From Talinum fruticosum (Eukaryota > Streptophyta > Magnoliopsida > Caryophyllales > Talinaceae), in contig JAITYX010000011.1 in the NCBI GenBank assembly GCA_021018815.1, forward strand, positions 6,338,501-6,402,500: a DNA stretch of 64,000 nucleotides, written 5' to 3'. Shown here piece by piece: positions 1 to 10,637 of the stretch (position 1 is its first letter; each line of letters opens with the position of its first letter). The notes under the pieces are model-generated. The model made no database searches, was not told where the DNA came from, and saw only the letters and a list, made by a program, of their open reading frames with translations. Made by a program: the position numbers and the translations under genes.

Positions 1-649
1 TTTTAGGCATGATGATCGAGATAGAAAGACAAAGACTGGGAGGAGTAAATGTAGAAGTAGAAGTGAAAAAATGTGAGAGAGAGAATGAGAGAGAGAGAGA
101 GAGTAGGAGTGAGAACTTGAGTCGGTGTTTGATTAAGTTGAGAGAGTTTGAGTGTGAACACAAAGTGTTGAGTTTCAAAGAATGTGAGAGTAAAGTAGCA
201 AGTATGGGAATGAGAATGAACAAGTGCTATTTAATAGATAGAAGCTCTCAACGGATAGAAACCGTGACTGATCGTGTCAACCGTGCAATGGCTTTATGAA
301 AGGTTACAATTCCAGTGCATTTAATGAAACCGCTTTCCAATGACTAGTTTTCTAGTCTAATTGAGTGGGGTAGAGAGAGGGGGTGGGAGAGAAATTTTGA
401 AAAATTTTTCTAAGATTGTCTATTAATTAGATATGACCTCGGAAGTTTTCTTTGTCCATTTTCTATTCACCGATTCCGACTCATTTATCTATCCGAGTGC
501 TCGAAACAACTCAATTACTTATAACTAAAGCTCAATTTCATGAATTCTCAACTGAACTACCAGTCATTGTGACTTCACTCGGAGAAAACATGTTTGAGCA
601 ATATAAACACATAACAAATCATGCAATAAAACATGTAATCATGTAGTCA
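1..649. other. 3' flank of a copia fragment; GA-rich start
   Basis: No gene is recognised. Positions 68-105 are a GA-rich run (repeated GAGAGA), which makes a short Arg/Glu-rich reading frame at 9-299 look protein-like. The stretch lies downstream (minus-strand sense) of the copia RNase H end at 650-790, so it is probably that element's 3' untranslated or LTR sequence. No second LTR is visible to confirm this. Confidence 0.35.
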
Positions 650-790
650 ACAAACCAAGCTCATTTCTAATAAAGAAAAACCGATCCTCACTTAATGGTT
701 TAGTGAAAATATCAGCCAATTGGAAGTAATAGGAATAAATTCAAGTTCAATATCACCTTTTTCAAAATATTAATATTATGAAAATATATG
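650..790 (-). pseudogene. Ty1/copia pol fragment, C-terminal end of RNase H
   Basis: Read on the minus strand this encodes KKGDIELEFIP, then after one frameshift QLADIFTKPLSEDRF and FIRNELGLL. This is the conserved end of plant copia pol, where the ADIFTKPL motif closes the RNase H region. Only about 45 codons survive and nothing upstream of them is recognisable. The wording resembles the Tork/SIRE side of copia, but the fragment is too short to assign. It is a dead remnant whose upstream boundary abuts the 5' flank of the first B3 copy. Confidence 0.75.
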
Positions 791-829
791 GTTAATTGAA
801 CTCTATTTTACAACAACAACTAGGATCCG

Positions 830-1416
830 TTTTTTTTTTAACTCTTAAACCACCTAAAAGCTGGACTCTTTTTTTTAAAAAAAATATAGGATTAGCTGTA
901 ATTATGACATTAATATTATGAAATTATATGGACAAGTAGACTTTATTTCTATTACAACAACTAGGATCACGTTTTTCGCAGAAGCAGGATCGGGTTTTGT
1001 GGAATCCATGTAATAATAGGATTACGAAACTTTCTATCAACAAAAAAAAAAAAAATTAGGAAAGTCCATTTCTACTACGATCAAGATTTGATGAATCTCT
1101 GACAATAATCTCATTAAAAAAGTGTTTCCCAAGTAATTAACCACCTTAATCCTCCTCCTGTATAAATTCACATACATTTCCTCCCAATTTTGTATTTCTA
1201 GTTGCAAGTATTATGCTTCTTTTACTTATTCGCTTGAGTTCTCCTCCTTTTTTATGAACCTTTCCCTTGCTATTCCCATCCTTTTCCCACGAGCGAGACG
1301 AAGATGAAGATTAGAGCCATGAAGTTATTTGGGACTAATATCGAGATACAAGATGATGATACCCATAATCATGATGATCATGCTCTTGATGATCATCATG
1401 AGAATTAGGGGTGAAC
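830..1416 (+). promoter_or_regulatory. 5' flank of B3 copy A with conserved TATA box
   Basis: The segment aligns by eye with the 5' flanks of copies B (about 5,460-6,025), C (about 10,070-10,637) and D (about 19,960-20,546). Conserved landmarks are AAGTAATTAACC, the TATA box TATAAATT at 1,161-1,168, and a leader starting GTTGCAAGTAT. The leader ends in a GAT/CAT-rich stretch coding an Asp/His-rich peptide just before the ATG at 1,417. The same TATA box lies at 5,770 in B, 10,393 in C and 20,291 in D, so the promoter was duplicated with each gene. Confidence 0.55.
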
Positions 1417-4400
1417 ATGGTAATATCTTGTAAGACTCGGAAATTCAGGTGCTTGCCTGGTAATGAATTAAATTATTAAAAGTTAAGTGAAAGATTCGAA
1501 ATTATTAAATTAAGTAAATTAGAATTTTTCCGAGTCGAATTAAAACCCGAGAACGGAAACCCGAGCATGGGCCAGCTTAATTGGGCTTATTGAAATTGAA
1601 GTTGGGCCGAATTTGTCGAAGTCCAAAGCAGAAAAATCAAAAGAAAAGGAAAGGAAATTGAGAAATGCGGGTGACTGGCATTTGAGGAGGAGGAGTTGGC
1701 GATAAATAAGCAAGAAAGAGAAAGGGGTCCAATGGAAAATAGGCAGCAAAGCCCATTATGTGTAATTAGGAAAAGAGGAGAGAGAGTAGGACTGAGACAT
1801 TAGAAGGAAAGAAGCGAAGTAGGGAAAGAAAGGAGGAATGGGAAAATAGAAACAGAGGAAGGCGAGGGGAGCGAGAGGAAAGCAAGAGAGGGAGAAAGCG
1901 CGAGAACCAGCGGCCCGTGGCCGCCTGAACGAGAGGACGCCGCCGCCGGTGGGCTCGGGAGGCCGAGCGAGTAAAAGAAGAAAGGGGAATGAAAGAACGC
2001 GGAAGCGAAGGAAAGCGAGAGGAGAACGAGAGCCAGCGTGGGGGCGAGAGAGGAAGAGGAGCATAGCGTGCACTGCACGGCCGGCAAACGCGAAGAGGGA
2101 GCTGGCGAGACCGAACAGAACCAAGGCCCGGGGTTTGAGAACCCGAAAACAACAGAGCAGAGGGAGACAGCAAGAGTTTGAGCGAAGGTAGTAGAAGTGG
2201 GCGCCGAGAAGAAGAGAAAGGGACCGAAAGGGGAGGAAGTAAAGCAAAATCACCCAATCGAAAAACCTCCAAAACCGAAATTCTTAGAACCTCTAAGAAT
2301 CTAAGGTGAGTAATCTGAATTCATCCTCTAAAAGTTAAAATGAATTAGGAAAATGAAACTTGGAATTGATTCATGAAATTGGAAACCTTAGTTTAATTGA
2401 AGAAGTTAAAGGCTTAAATTCACTAAATTAACAACTCATGAATCAAAGAGCATGTTGTGATTATGTGATATCTAGTTCTGAATTTGAGATGTTTAAGTAT
2501 TATTAAGCATAATTATTGAGAATTGGATGAGATTAGCTTGAACAGAATTAGGGGAAAAATAAGAAAGTTAAGTTCATGACTTATGTGCAGATTTTCAATA
2601 ATTATGCATGCTGTCCGAATTTATGTGAATTCATTTGTAGCCCAAATTTCTTGAAAATTTTACTGCAGCTTCGTGGCAATGTATGGAAATTTCCTATAAA
2701 TTTTGGTGTGCATTGGATAAGTAAATCAGGAGATATACAATTTTAAGTGAAAATGTCCTATTTGGGCAAAATCGGAACTAATGGAGTAAATGAGGCTAAG
2801 AACTGGAATTTGAGAAGTTATACAACTAAACTAAGAGATATCTAATGTTTAAGGAAAATTATAGAACCATAAACCACCTATGTGCGATATTACGCAATCA
2901 TGAAAACGACGAGTTCATTGATTAGGAATTCTAATTGACATGTTTATATGATTATGTGTTCATCTTAATAACATTGATTATAAATGACATAAGCATGCTT
3001 ATGTGAAATGAATTGATTGTGCTTGAGTTGGAACTTGCTTATGTGAATTATTAGTTACAAAGATTTTATGTATGAAAGCGTTGAGCTTGAATTATATGAA
3101 TTAAGTGTATCTTGTAATAAGAAGATATAAGAAAAATAAGAAACATAAAGAACTAAAGAAGGGAGAAAGGATTGTGTTATTGATCTAAGACCCTACGAAT
3201 TAAAGAACCCTCTCGAAGTTATGGCCATAGAAGTGTCTCGTCAACCCGAAGCCACGAATTGAATTGCTTCCGAAATTATTGACGGTATGCGTCCTTTAGA
3301 GTTGAGGCTGCCTCGAGACCACGAATTGTTTTGCCTCGAGGCCACGAATTGTATGCCTCCAAGAACCGAGCCCAAGAATTGTTTTGGCTCCAAGAACTGG
3401 GTCTTTAGAGCGAGAACATAAATCTTCTTTCTATTTGAAACTATGAAGACTTAAGAGTTATGATATGAAGAATCGAATGATCGTGAATAACGAATAAGAA
3501 AGAAAGAACCAATGATTTATGGAATGCACGATTGAACTCAAGAAGAAGAATGAAGAGAAGAACGAACCTTGATTTCATAAGAAATTAATACGATAAGAAG
3601 CAAGATATGATTTACGTGGTGAATGATTTACATGATGAATGATTCTATGACTTACTTGCGTAGAAAGATGAATGAAGTATGTTTGATTGAATTCATGAGT
3701 AATTGATGTCATTATGTTTCTCGGCAAGTTGGTAAGTTTATAATCTCGCATGTCTTAAGCATGTATGATTTGAATCGCATGTTATGAATGAATTGTGAAT
3801 TTACGTGTGTTTGTTAATGAATTAATGTGCAAAGTGAAACCGGGGTTGGGTTGGGTTATTCATCGGGCTAGTGGACCTCATGACCTCACCAACATTTCAG
3901 GTACATAAGTTAAGACTCCCGGAGTTGCTTTTGGCTTTTAGGAGAAACGAACCAACGGATAGGACTTCTCCGAACTTATTATGTACTTTATGTTTTTCAT
4001 GCTTGTAAAGATCGGTCTATGTGAACTTAAGTTTTGATTATGAATGTAAAAGCCCTATGTGACTACTTCGAGCGTGTGGCTCGTCGAGTTTGTGTTGTGT
4101 TTCTCCGAGCGTGTGGCTCGTTGAGTTTAAGATTGTGTTTCGTGCGGGGTTAAGGCTTTAAGCCTATAAGATTAGCCATATTACGAGAGGAAACTCTGTC
4201 GAAATTTTCAGGAAAACCTTTGAAAACCTAGAATTACATTTCCGCCAATCTAAGAAAGGGTTATTAACCCCAAGTTGAGATCATAAGCAGCCTTAGGGGT
4301 TCCTCGCGAGGAACCCCGGCATGTAATACTCCTAGGGTGGGTCTAGGGGTGTTACATATCTCAACACAACAACACCCTTGTTCTTAATGATGATGATCAC

Positions 4401-4645
4401 AGGATGACGAACAATAACGTTGTAAAAACCCGAGACTCGAAAAAGGCCCGGAGAGAGTGTTTCTTCATCATCTGCGTTGACGGCAGTTGCTATTGCAACA
4501 ACATTTCGCTATAGCAAACAACATTTCGCTATAGAAGATGCGAGAGGAAAGAGCGGACAAGAAAACAAGAGACAAGTGACGCCAACATCACACCTCCTCG
4601 ACTTCCTTCGACATCAAATGAAAGATAAAAATATTAGGTGTTGAT
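1417..4645 (+). pseudogene. B3 (DUF313-type) gene copy A, split by a solo LTR and truncated
   Basis: First of four related genes. The ATG at 1,417 is followed after two more codons by a 2,928-bp LTR insertion. Coding similarity resumes at 4,357 with the segment matching QHNGTLVLNDD in the other copies, then a basic/serine-rich linker. It stops near 4,645, where the sequence jumps to a second partial copy of the leader. The whole B3 domain present in copies B-D is therefore missing. The linker also carries a short duplication (ACATTTCGCTATAG twice near 4,502-4,535). The B3 fold binds DNA in plant transcription factors; this copy cannot encode one. The call rests on copies B-D, where the domain is visible. 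Confidence 0.7.
1429..4356 (+). mobile_element. Solo LTR 1 of a Ty3/gypsy-like family inserted in B3 copy A
   Basis: The insertion begins TGTAAGACTCGG and ends GGGGTGTTACA. It is flanked by the perfect 5-bp duplication TATCT (1,424-1,428 and 4,357-4,361). Copies B, C and D read AATATCTCAACAC without interruption, which fixes the boundaries. No gag, pol, primer site or second LTR is present, so it is read as a solo LTR. Near the left end, 1,860-2,190 is strongly GC-rich and purine-biased; near the right end the motif GAGCGTGTGGCTCG occurs twice (about 4,069 and 4,107). Both landmarks recur in the LTRs at 14,242 and 50,499. Long antisense Ser/Pro-rich frames over 1,756-2,272 are composition artefacts. 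Family placement in Ty3/gypsy (chromovirus-like) is inferred. Confidence 0.85.
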
Positions 4646-4737
4646 CTTCAAGATCATGATACCCATAATCATGATCATCATGCTCTTGATGATCATCATG
4701 AGGATTAGGGGTGAACATGGTAATATCAACACAACTT
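4646..4737 (+). repeat. Second partial copy of the B3 leader
   Basis: A second copy of the GAT/CAT-rich leader ending GGGGTGAACATGG lies directly after truncated copy A. It closely matches 1,340-1,427. It is followed by AACACAAC and then intergenic sequence shared with the 3' flanks of copies B and C. The simplest reading is that unequal recombination between leader and gene body removed the B3 domain of copy A. Confidence 0.6.
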
Positions 4738-6025
4738 TAGTAATTTTAATTTTAATGTTAAAAAGACCTTTTTCTTGCCCGTAGTAATAATCTTAATTAC
4801 CGTAATAGACTCATGTCGAGTATAATGGTGAATTTATAATTTTATCTAATATTGTCTTATTTTAAACTATTAAAGTTTTGATAAGTATCGATTAATTTGT
4901 CGGTGTCTTTTAACCTAAAAAATTTAGTTTTATAAATTTAATTTGGTGTATTAATAGTGTCTCAACATCTCATTCACATAAGTACGACATTAACTATTTT
5001 ATGAAAGTTTATTATGAACGATCATGGTAATTTACTATAAAATTATCTGACCCTAGAATTAATTTGCATTAACTATTTATTTAGAATTATTCAATGAAAA
5101 ATATATCTTAGTAAAGAACTCGGTAAATTAATTAAGAACTCATAGTTATACCTTAATCTTGTGAATACATAATGAATGCTAGTTTTTTTTTTTTCTAATG
5201 GAATTTTAAGGCTATTTTTATATAAGATTAATTGAAAAAATAAAGACATGAAAAATATACACACAAATATTCATATAGCTTTTTTTCCAAATTAACATTG
5301 CGAAATAGAATTCCAATATAACTGCGTGGCTAAGCTAGCTGTAATATAATGAGCCTATTTTCTTTTTAATAAAAAAGTGAGCGCATTTGTTACTACAATG
5401 GTTAGAATATAATTAAGATTTGAAGAATCTTTGTAATATTAGGATTAGGAAATTCTATTTTCCAAGTAACTCTTAAACCACCTTAAACTGGATTCTTTTT
5501 TAAAAAAAAAAAGGATTCACTGTAATTGTAAGATTAATATTATGAAATTATGTAATTTATAAAAAAAATAGGATCAGATTTTTGGGGGTTTTTTTTTTTG
5601 GCGAGTAGGATCGGGTTTTGACGAATCTATATGTAGTACTTAAATTATAATAGGATTTAATAAAAAAAATTAGGTCCATTTTTACAAGGATCGGGATTTG
5701 ATGAATCCACGATAATAATATGATTAGAAAGCTTTTCCCAAGTAATTAACTGCCTTAATCCTCCTTCTATATAAATTCATTCATACATCTCCCACTTTCG
5801 TATTTTCGGTTGCAAGTATTCTTTCTGCTTCTTTTACTTATTAGCTTGAGTTCTCTTCCTTTTTCTAAACCATTGCGTTGCTATTCCCATCCGTTTCCAT
5901 GAAGAAGCCGAAGATGACGATCGAAGCATGAGGTTATTTGGGTTTGTTATCAACATCCAAGATGATGATACCCATAATCATGATGATTATGCTCTTGACG
6001 ATCATCATGAGGATCGGGGGTGAAA
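4738..6025. other. A-B intergenic region and copy B promoter
   Basis: AT-rich sequence shared with the flanks of the other B3 copies. It contains no gene. The TATA box of copy B is TATAAAT at 5,770-5,776. Around 4,810-4,820 the sequence runs from AATAGACTCATGTCGAG straight to TATAATGG, without the 1.8-kb pyrophosphatase-bearing segment found at the corresponding point between B-C and C-D. Confidence 0.5.
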
Positions 6026-6743
6026 ATGGCAATATTTCAACACAATGGCACCCTTGTTCTTAATGATGATATGATCGAGAGGATGAACAATAACATTGCA
6101 AAACCCAAGACTCGAAATAGGTCTAGCAAGAGTGTTTCTTCATCATCTTCATTGACAGCAATTACTACGCAAGCGGCACTTCGCCACGGAAGAAGTAGAG
6201 GAAAGAGCGGCCCAACAAACAAGAGACGAGCAATGCCAACATGATACGTCCTCCACTTCCTCTTGAGATCAAAGAGAAGATGAAGATCTTAGGCCTTGAT
6301 TAAAACCGTACGCCTAAGCTCATCATCCAAAAATACATCTTTAACTCATTCGTTAACCCGCAGCAAGCGCGACTGCTAATCCCGATACAACAACTAGAGA
6401 TGAGCAAAGACGAATTCCTTGAGCCCCAGGAACAATAAGAGCTGAAACACGTAAAAGGGAGATTAAAGTGACAGTGATACAATCCTCAAACAATGTAGGG
6501 AACAGGGAGATGAGGCTTACACTATGGCCGAAGCCCCGAAACCGACACCAGCAGGGGAGATCATAAGGATGGAGCAGGGAACGAAGACAACGATCCCAAG
6601 ATATGCATTGTAAGGTAAGCTGGAACATTGTTAAAGAAGATAGTAACATCCAAGAGAAGGATTTTGTTCAAGTGTGGGCCTTCGGATATTCCCAACAGAA
6701 CAAACTTGGATTCACTTTGGTCAATCTTGGACGGAAGCCATAG
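6026..6743 (+). pseudogene. B3 (DUF313-type) gene copy B, frameshifted
   Basis: The start is taken at ATG 6,026 (MAIFQHNGTLVLNDD), the ATG conserved in all copies. The encoded order is a short N-terminus, a Ser-rich basic linker (residues about 35-70), then the DUF313/B3 domain beginning PPLPLEIKEKMKIL and ending in FTLVNL-like sequence before TAG at 6,741. The frame is lost near residue 60, where a 1-base shift shared with copy C gives a TGA, and again later. Ancestral length would be about 235 residues. DUF313/B3 proteins are small nuclear DNA-binding proteins related to REM factors; their targets are mostly unknown. As it stands the copy is a pseudogene. Confidence 0.8.
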
Positions 6744-7404
6744 TAGTAACTCATCAGTATAGTTTCTAATTTCTAATTTTCTAGTATTTTTTTATGTAAA
6801 AACGTTACTTAACTTGTAAGATTTTTTATTTTTATGGAAAGACTAATATCTCATTCTATGAGAGTTGTAATTAGTTGGTATGGTGTAACACATTGGATGA
6901 AGATCAACATTCAAAATAAATTGTGTTATCATCCCTCATCAATTAAGATGCAAACCAATTGAAGATTATTCACGATAAAATTATCATAATTTGGGTTCTA
7001 ACTTCCAATAAGATTTATATTAGTTATTTGAATGTTGCATTTCAAGCTTATGTTTCGGGGTCCATACATTTAATCATTTTGTGATTGTGAATTACTCCTA
7101 AACTCTAATTGCTAAATTAGAGTTTTGTCCATTTTATAAACAAAAACCAAAATTAAAAGGCTTAACATACCTCATATCCCTAATTTCCTTCCAAACAAAA
7201 TGTCAAATTCTGACTAATATTTCCATTTAATTAAGAAAATTGAGTCATTTTTTTAAAAATAAAATTCAGTTTGGAAAGGGATAAGGGTGTAACATTCATT
7301 TGTATGGAAAAAATTGTAGACAACACTACTTTAATAATTATAATTTTAATGTTTAAAAGGACCATTTTTTCCCATAGTAATCTTAATAATTTTTACTAGA
7401 TTTG
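6744..7404. other. 3' flank of B3 copy B
   Basis: AT-rich sequence without a gene. It matches the 3' flank of copy C (11,348-12,490) in order and content, for example GAAGATTATTCA and TTTTAATGTT near the end. It was therefore duplicated together with the B3 gene. Confidence 0.5.
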
Positions 7405-7464
7405 TGTAGTACTCTCTGGAGTAGGAAGCTTCCTACTCTACGGGTGAATTGTTTTAAATAAGAC

Positions 7465-8760
7465 GATGAATGTTTTTTTTATGTTGATGAATTTTATAAT
7501 CAAACAATGAATTTTTGTATATTCATAATTTAGTAGCAACATTAATGAATTTATTTTTTACATTTACTTATTCATAGAAAAATGATGAATTAAATTTAGT
7601 TACTTAATTACACCTTTTGAATAATGTTAATTTAAACATATATTTCTCTAATTAAAAAAAATGATCCATGTAATTTTTTTTATTATTCATGTAAAAAGTA
7701 TAAAAATTAGAAAATAAGTATATCGAATATTTTACAAATGAATATTGTACAAAACTAATGAGTTTTATAATAATAGTGATGAATTTTACAATAATACTTG
7801 ATGAATTTTAAAAAGCAATGTTTATATTTGTCAATATTCATGCCCCGTAAGAAAATCTTCATCAATCTTCTTGGCATATGTTTCAATCATTTGCTATGTA
7901 TGACCTTACACTGACATTTATTACTTAGTTCTCAGCACAACTTCATCAGCAATTAGTAAAAAATTATCATAAATAATTATCATATTCATCAATGCAACTT
8001 TATTAGTCTATCAAGAAAATAAATATTCATCGATAAAATTAGCAAAATCATAAATAAAAATCAAAATAATTAACATATTTACCTTAATATTGACAAATTC
8101 ATCATAGATATGAAAACATTCATCAATATTTATACTTGGCATGTTAATCATTACAATTTATATATTCATCAAAAGGAATATATCTTCAATGTGGACCTGT
8201 ACAAAAATATATATAAAAAATAAATATTCATTATTAAAATATAAAAATTCATCAAACAACTTCATTTAGTAGAAAAATTCATCAATAATTAGTACACATT
8301 CATAATGAACAATTGACATATTCATAAATGAAATTTATATGCATCAAAAAACTACATATTCGTTATAAAATAGTTCAAATACATACAAAGAAAATCGTAT
8401 TCTACTTGCATAGGAAGTGGCAAAAATTCATTAAAATTTCGCTTATTTTATTCATCATAAGTGGAATTCCCATTCACATGAATTTATCATATAAATAAAT
8501 ATTCGCGACAAAAAAATAAATTCATCAAAACAAACAAAAATTTATCACTAAAATTAAAAATTCATCAATATAAACAAACATTGATCAGTAAAAATGAAAA
8601 ATTCATCAAAACAAACAAATATTCATCAACAAATTAAAAATTCAACAAAAAATAGAGAGTTTAAATTAAATCTGAATAAAAAAATTTAACAAAAAACAAG
8701 GAAACATTTCATTTACTCTCTTGTAATACACTAAAACAAAAATATGCATCATTGAAATTT
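7465..8760. repeat. Degenerate GATGAA / TTCATC array with inverted halves
   Basis: From about 7,465 to 7,810 the plus strand repeats GATGAATTTT-like words. From about 7,860 to 8,660 it repeats the reverse complement, AAATTCATCA, many times at uneven spacing of roughly 15-35 bases. The stretch could therefore fold on itself. It directly follows the pyrophosphatase exon in that gene's reading direction, so part of it may derive from intron 1. A related array occurs at 12,500-12,890, 13,855-14,240 and 17,900-18,360. Confidence 0.6.
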
Positions 8761-8785
8761 AAAAAACAAAGGAAAAATCCTTCAC

Positions 8786-9016
8786 CCTCGGAAATGGCGC
8801 TTTGAATCTCGGCGCACTTGACGACGATATTTTGGTCGTTAAGACCTTCTTCCTCCTCAATCAAGTAGTCATTGTGCCCATTCTTATGATTGACACCATT
8901 GTTGGCGTGCCTCTCCGGCGAGAGCTTTACTTTGGCAATCGGGAACTACTTGATGAGAAAGAAAACGATTCCGACGATGGCGGAATCAAGACCTCTATGG
9001 CTAGATCCGGAATCAT
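8786..9016 (-). pseudogene. AVP1: Vacuolar H+-pyrophosphatase exon 1 fragment, copy 1
   Basis: Minus-strand reading from ATG 9,016 gives MIPDLAIEVLIP, then after a frameshift IVGIVFFLIK, a stop in place of the usual Trp, [33 protein letters not shown] and [14 protein letters not shown]. This is the N-terminus of plant type I vacuolar H+-PPase: the first membrane helix, then the [16 protein letters not shown] and VVKCAEIQ signatures. Similarity stops after SEG at GAGG|GTGAAGG, a good splice donor, so the fragment is exon 1 with the start of intron 1. The upstream minus strand (9,017-9,210) has a CT-rich leader. The enzyme couples pyrophosphate hydrolysis to proton pumping into the vacuole; this fragment is non-functional. 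Confidence 0.88.
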
Positions 9017-9250
9017 TTTCTTGCCATAACCTTACCACTCGCCGGAAACCGCATCGAAAAATATATGAATTAAGTTGAAGAAGACGAGTAAGAGGTAATA
9101 CCATTGGAAAGACGAGAGCGAATGATGAGAGAGAAAGAAAAGAACAGAGAGAGAGATACATTGTGAAATGAAAAGGAATCACGCGCTATATTTAGATTTA
9201 AGGTTGTATTTTTAAAAATTTTTTGGTTAGGCCCGCTGCCTGCTCCAGGT

Positions 9251-10637
9251 ACTAACATATATGAATTGTGGATATAATGACGAGTTTATAATTTTATTTA
9301 ATAGTGTTCTATTTTAAACAGTTAAAGTTTTGATAACACTTTAACAAGTATCAATTAATTTATGAGTGTTTAACCTAGAAAAAAAAATTAATTTTAGAAA
9401 TTTAATTTGGGGTAACAATAGTGTGTCAACCTCTCATGCATGTATGTAAGTACCACAGTAACTAATTTACGAGAAAGTTTGTTATGAAACAATAATGTCA
9501 CATTACCCAATAACTTATCAAATAACTTTATTATGGACGATCATGATAATTTACTATTAAATTATTTCACCTTAGATTAATTTACATAAACTATTTGTTT
9601 AGAATTATTCAATGATATAAGAATAGGTAAATTAATTAAGAACTCATATATCTTAATTATGGCACTTTCCAAGGAAATCTACAAATTAATTAATAACTCA
9701 TAGTTATACCTCAATTTTGTGAGTACATAATGAATGCCAGTTTTTTTTAATGCAATTTTAATGCTATTTTTATATAAGATTAACTGAAAAATTAAAGACA
9801 TGAAATAATAATACACATATATATTCATATAGCTTTTTTTTTTTCCAAATTAACATTGTGAAATAGAATTCCAATTAGTGCCAACTCAACTTTTGTGGAA
9901 GTATTGAATAAAAAAAAAACCTTTTGTAGAAGTAACTCTATAACTGCGTGGTTATAAGCTACCTGTGATAAAACAGGTACAAAAGCTAGAATATAATCAA
10001 GATTTGATGAATCTTTGTAATATTAATTCAAATTAGGAAACTCTATTTCTCAAGTAACTCTTAAACGACGTTAAATTGGACTCTTTTTTTATATAACAAA
10101 AATAGGATTAGCTATAATTATGATATTAATATTATGAAATTATATGGATAAGTGGACTCTATTTCTATTACAACAACGACTAGGATCAGGTTTTTCGGTA
10201 GAGTAGGATCAAGTTTTGTGGAATCCATGTAGTAATTAATCTTTATGTAATAACAGGATTAGGAAACTTTCTATCAACAAAAAAATTAGGAAAGTCCATT
10301 TCTACTACGATTAGGATTTGATGAATCCTATGATAATAATATGATTAGAAAATTATTTCCCAAGTAATTAACCGCCTTAATCCCCTTACGTATATAAATT
10401 CATTCATATATCTCCTCCCAATTTCATATTTCCAGTTGCAAGTATTATGCTTCTTCTACTTATTCGCTTGAGTTCTTTTTTCAAACCCTTCTATTGCTAT
10501 TCCCATCCTTTTCCCACGAAGAAGATGAAGATGAAGATCGGAACCAAGATCATGATGTTATTTGGGTCCGCTATCGAGATCCGAGTTGATGGTGATCATC
10601 ATGCTCATGATGATCATCATGAGGATCAGGGGTGAAC
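9251..10637 (+). promoter_or_regulatory. 5' flank of B3 copy C with TATA box
   Basis: This 1.4-kb AT-rich flank aligns with 18,930-20,546 (copy D), except that D carries a 272-bp MITE. The TATA box is TATAAAT within 10,391-10,400. A 36-codon open frame at 10,525-10,635 (MKMKIGTKIMMLFG, ending in HHAHDDHHEDQG) stops with TGA two bases before the main ATG at 10,638. It may be an upstream ORF or a displaced N-terminus. Confidence 0.5.

Larger units (their letters stand above)
7405..9250 (-). mobile_element. 1.8-kb segment carrying an H+-pyrophosphatase exon, first copy
   Basis: The segment lies between B3 copies B and C and has a counterpart between C and D, but none between A and B. Its ends are weakly inverted: left TAGTACTCTCTGGAGTAGG, right CCTGCTCCAGGTACTA. 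It holds an AT-rich array of TTCATC/GATGAA motifs and, at its right side on the minus strand, a leader plus exon 1 of a vacuolar H+-pyrophosphatase. A gene-capturing DNA element (Pack-type) would explain this. Deletion from the A-B interval is the alternative. No transposase is present. Confidence 0.45.

Noticed and set aside
9..299. 96-codon frame at the window start
   Set aside because: Driven by a GAGA run; no recognisable domain.
1756..2272. Overlapping minus-strand frames of 95-168 codons rich in Ser, Leu and Pro
   Set aside because: They lie in the GA-rich, GC-rich block of solo LTR 1; three frames are open at once, which is a composition effect, and no domain or codon pattern supports them.
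8802..9078. Plus-strand frames over the pyrophosphatase fragment
   Set aside because: They are shadows of the minus-strand exon, whose reading matches a known family.
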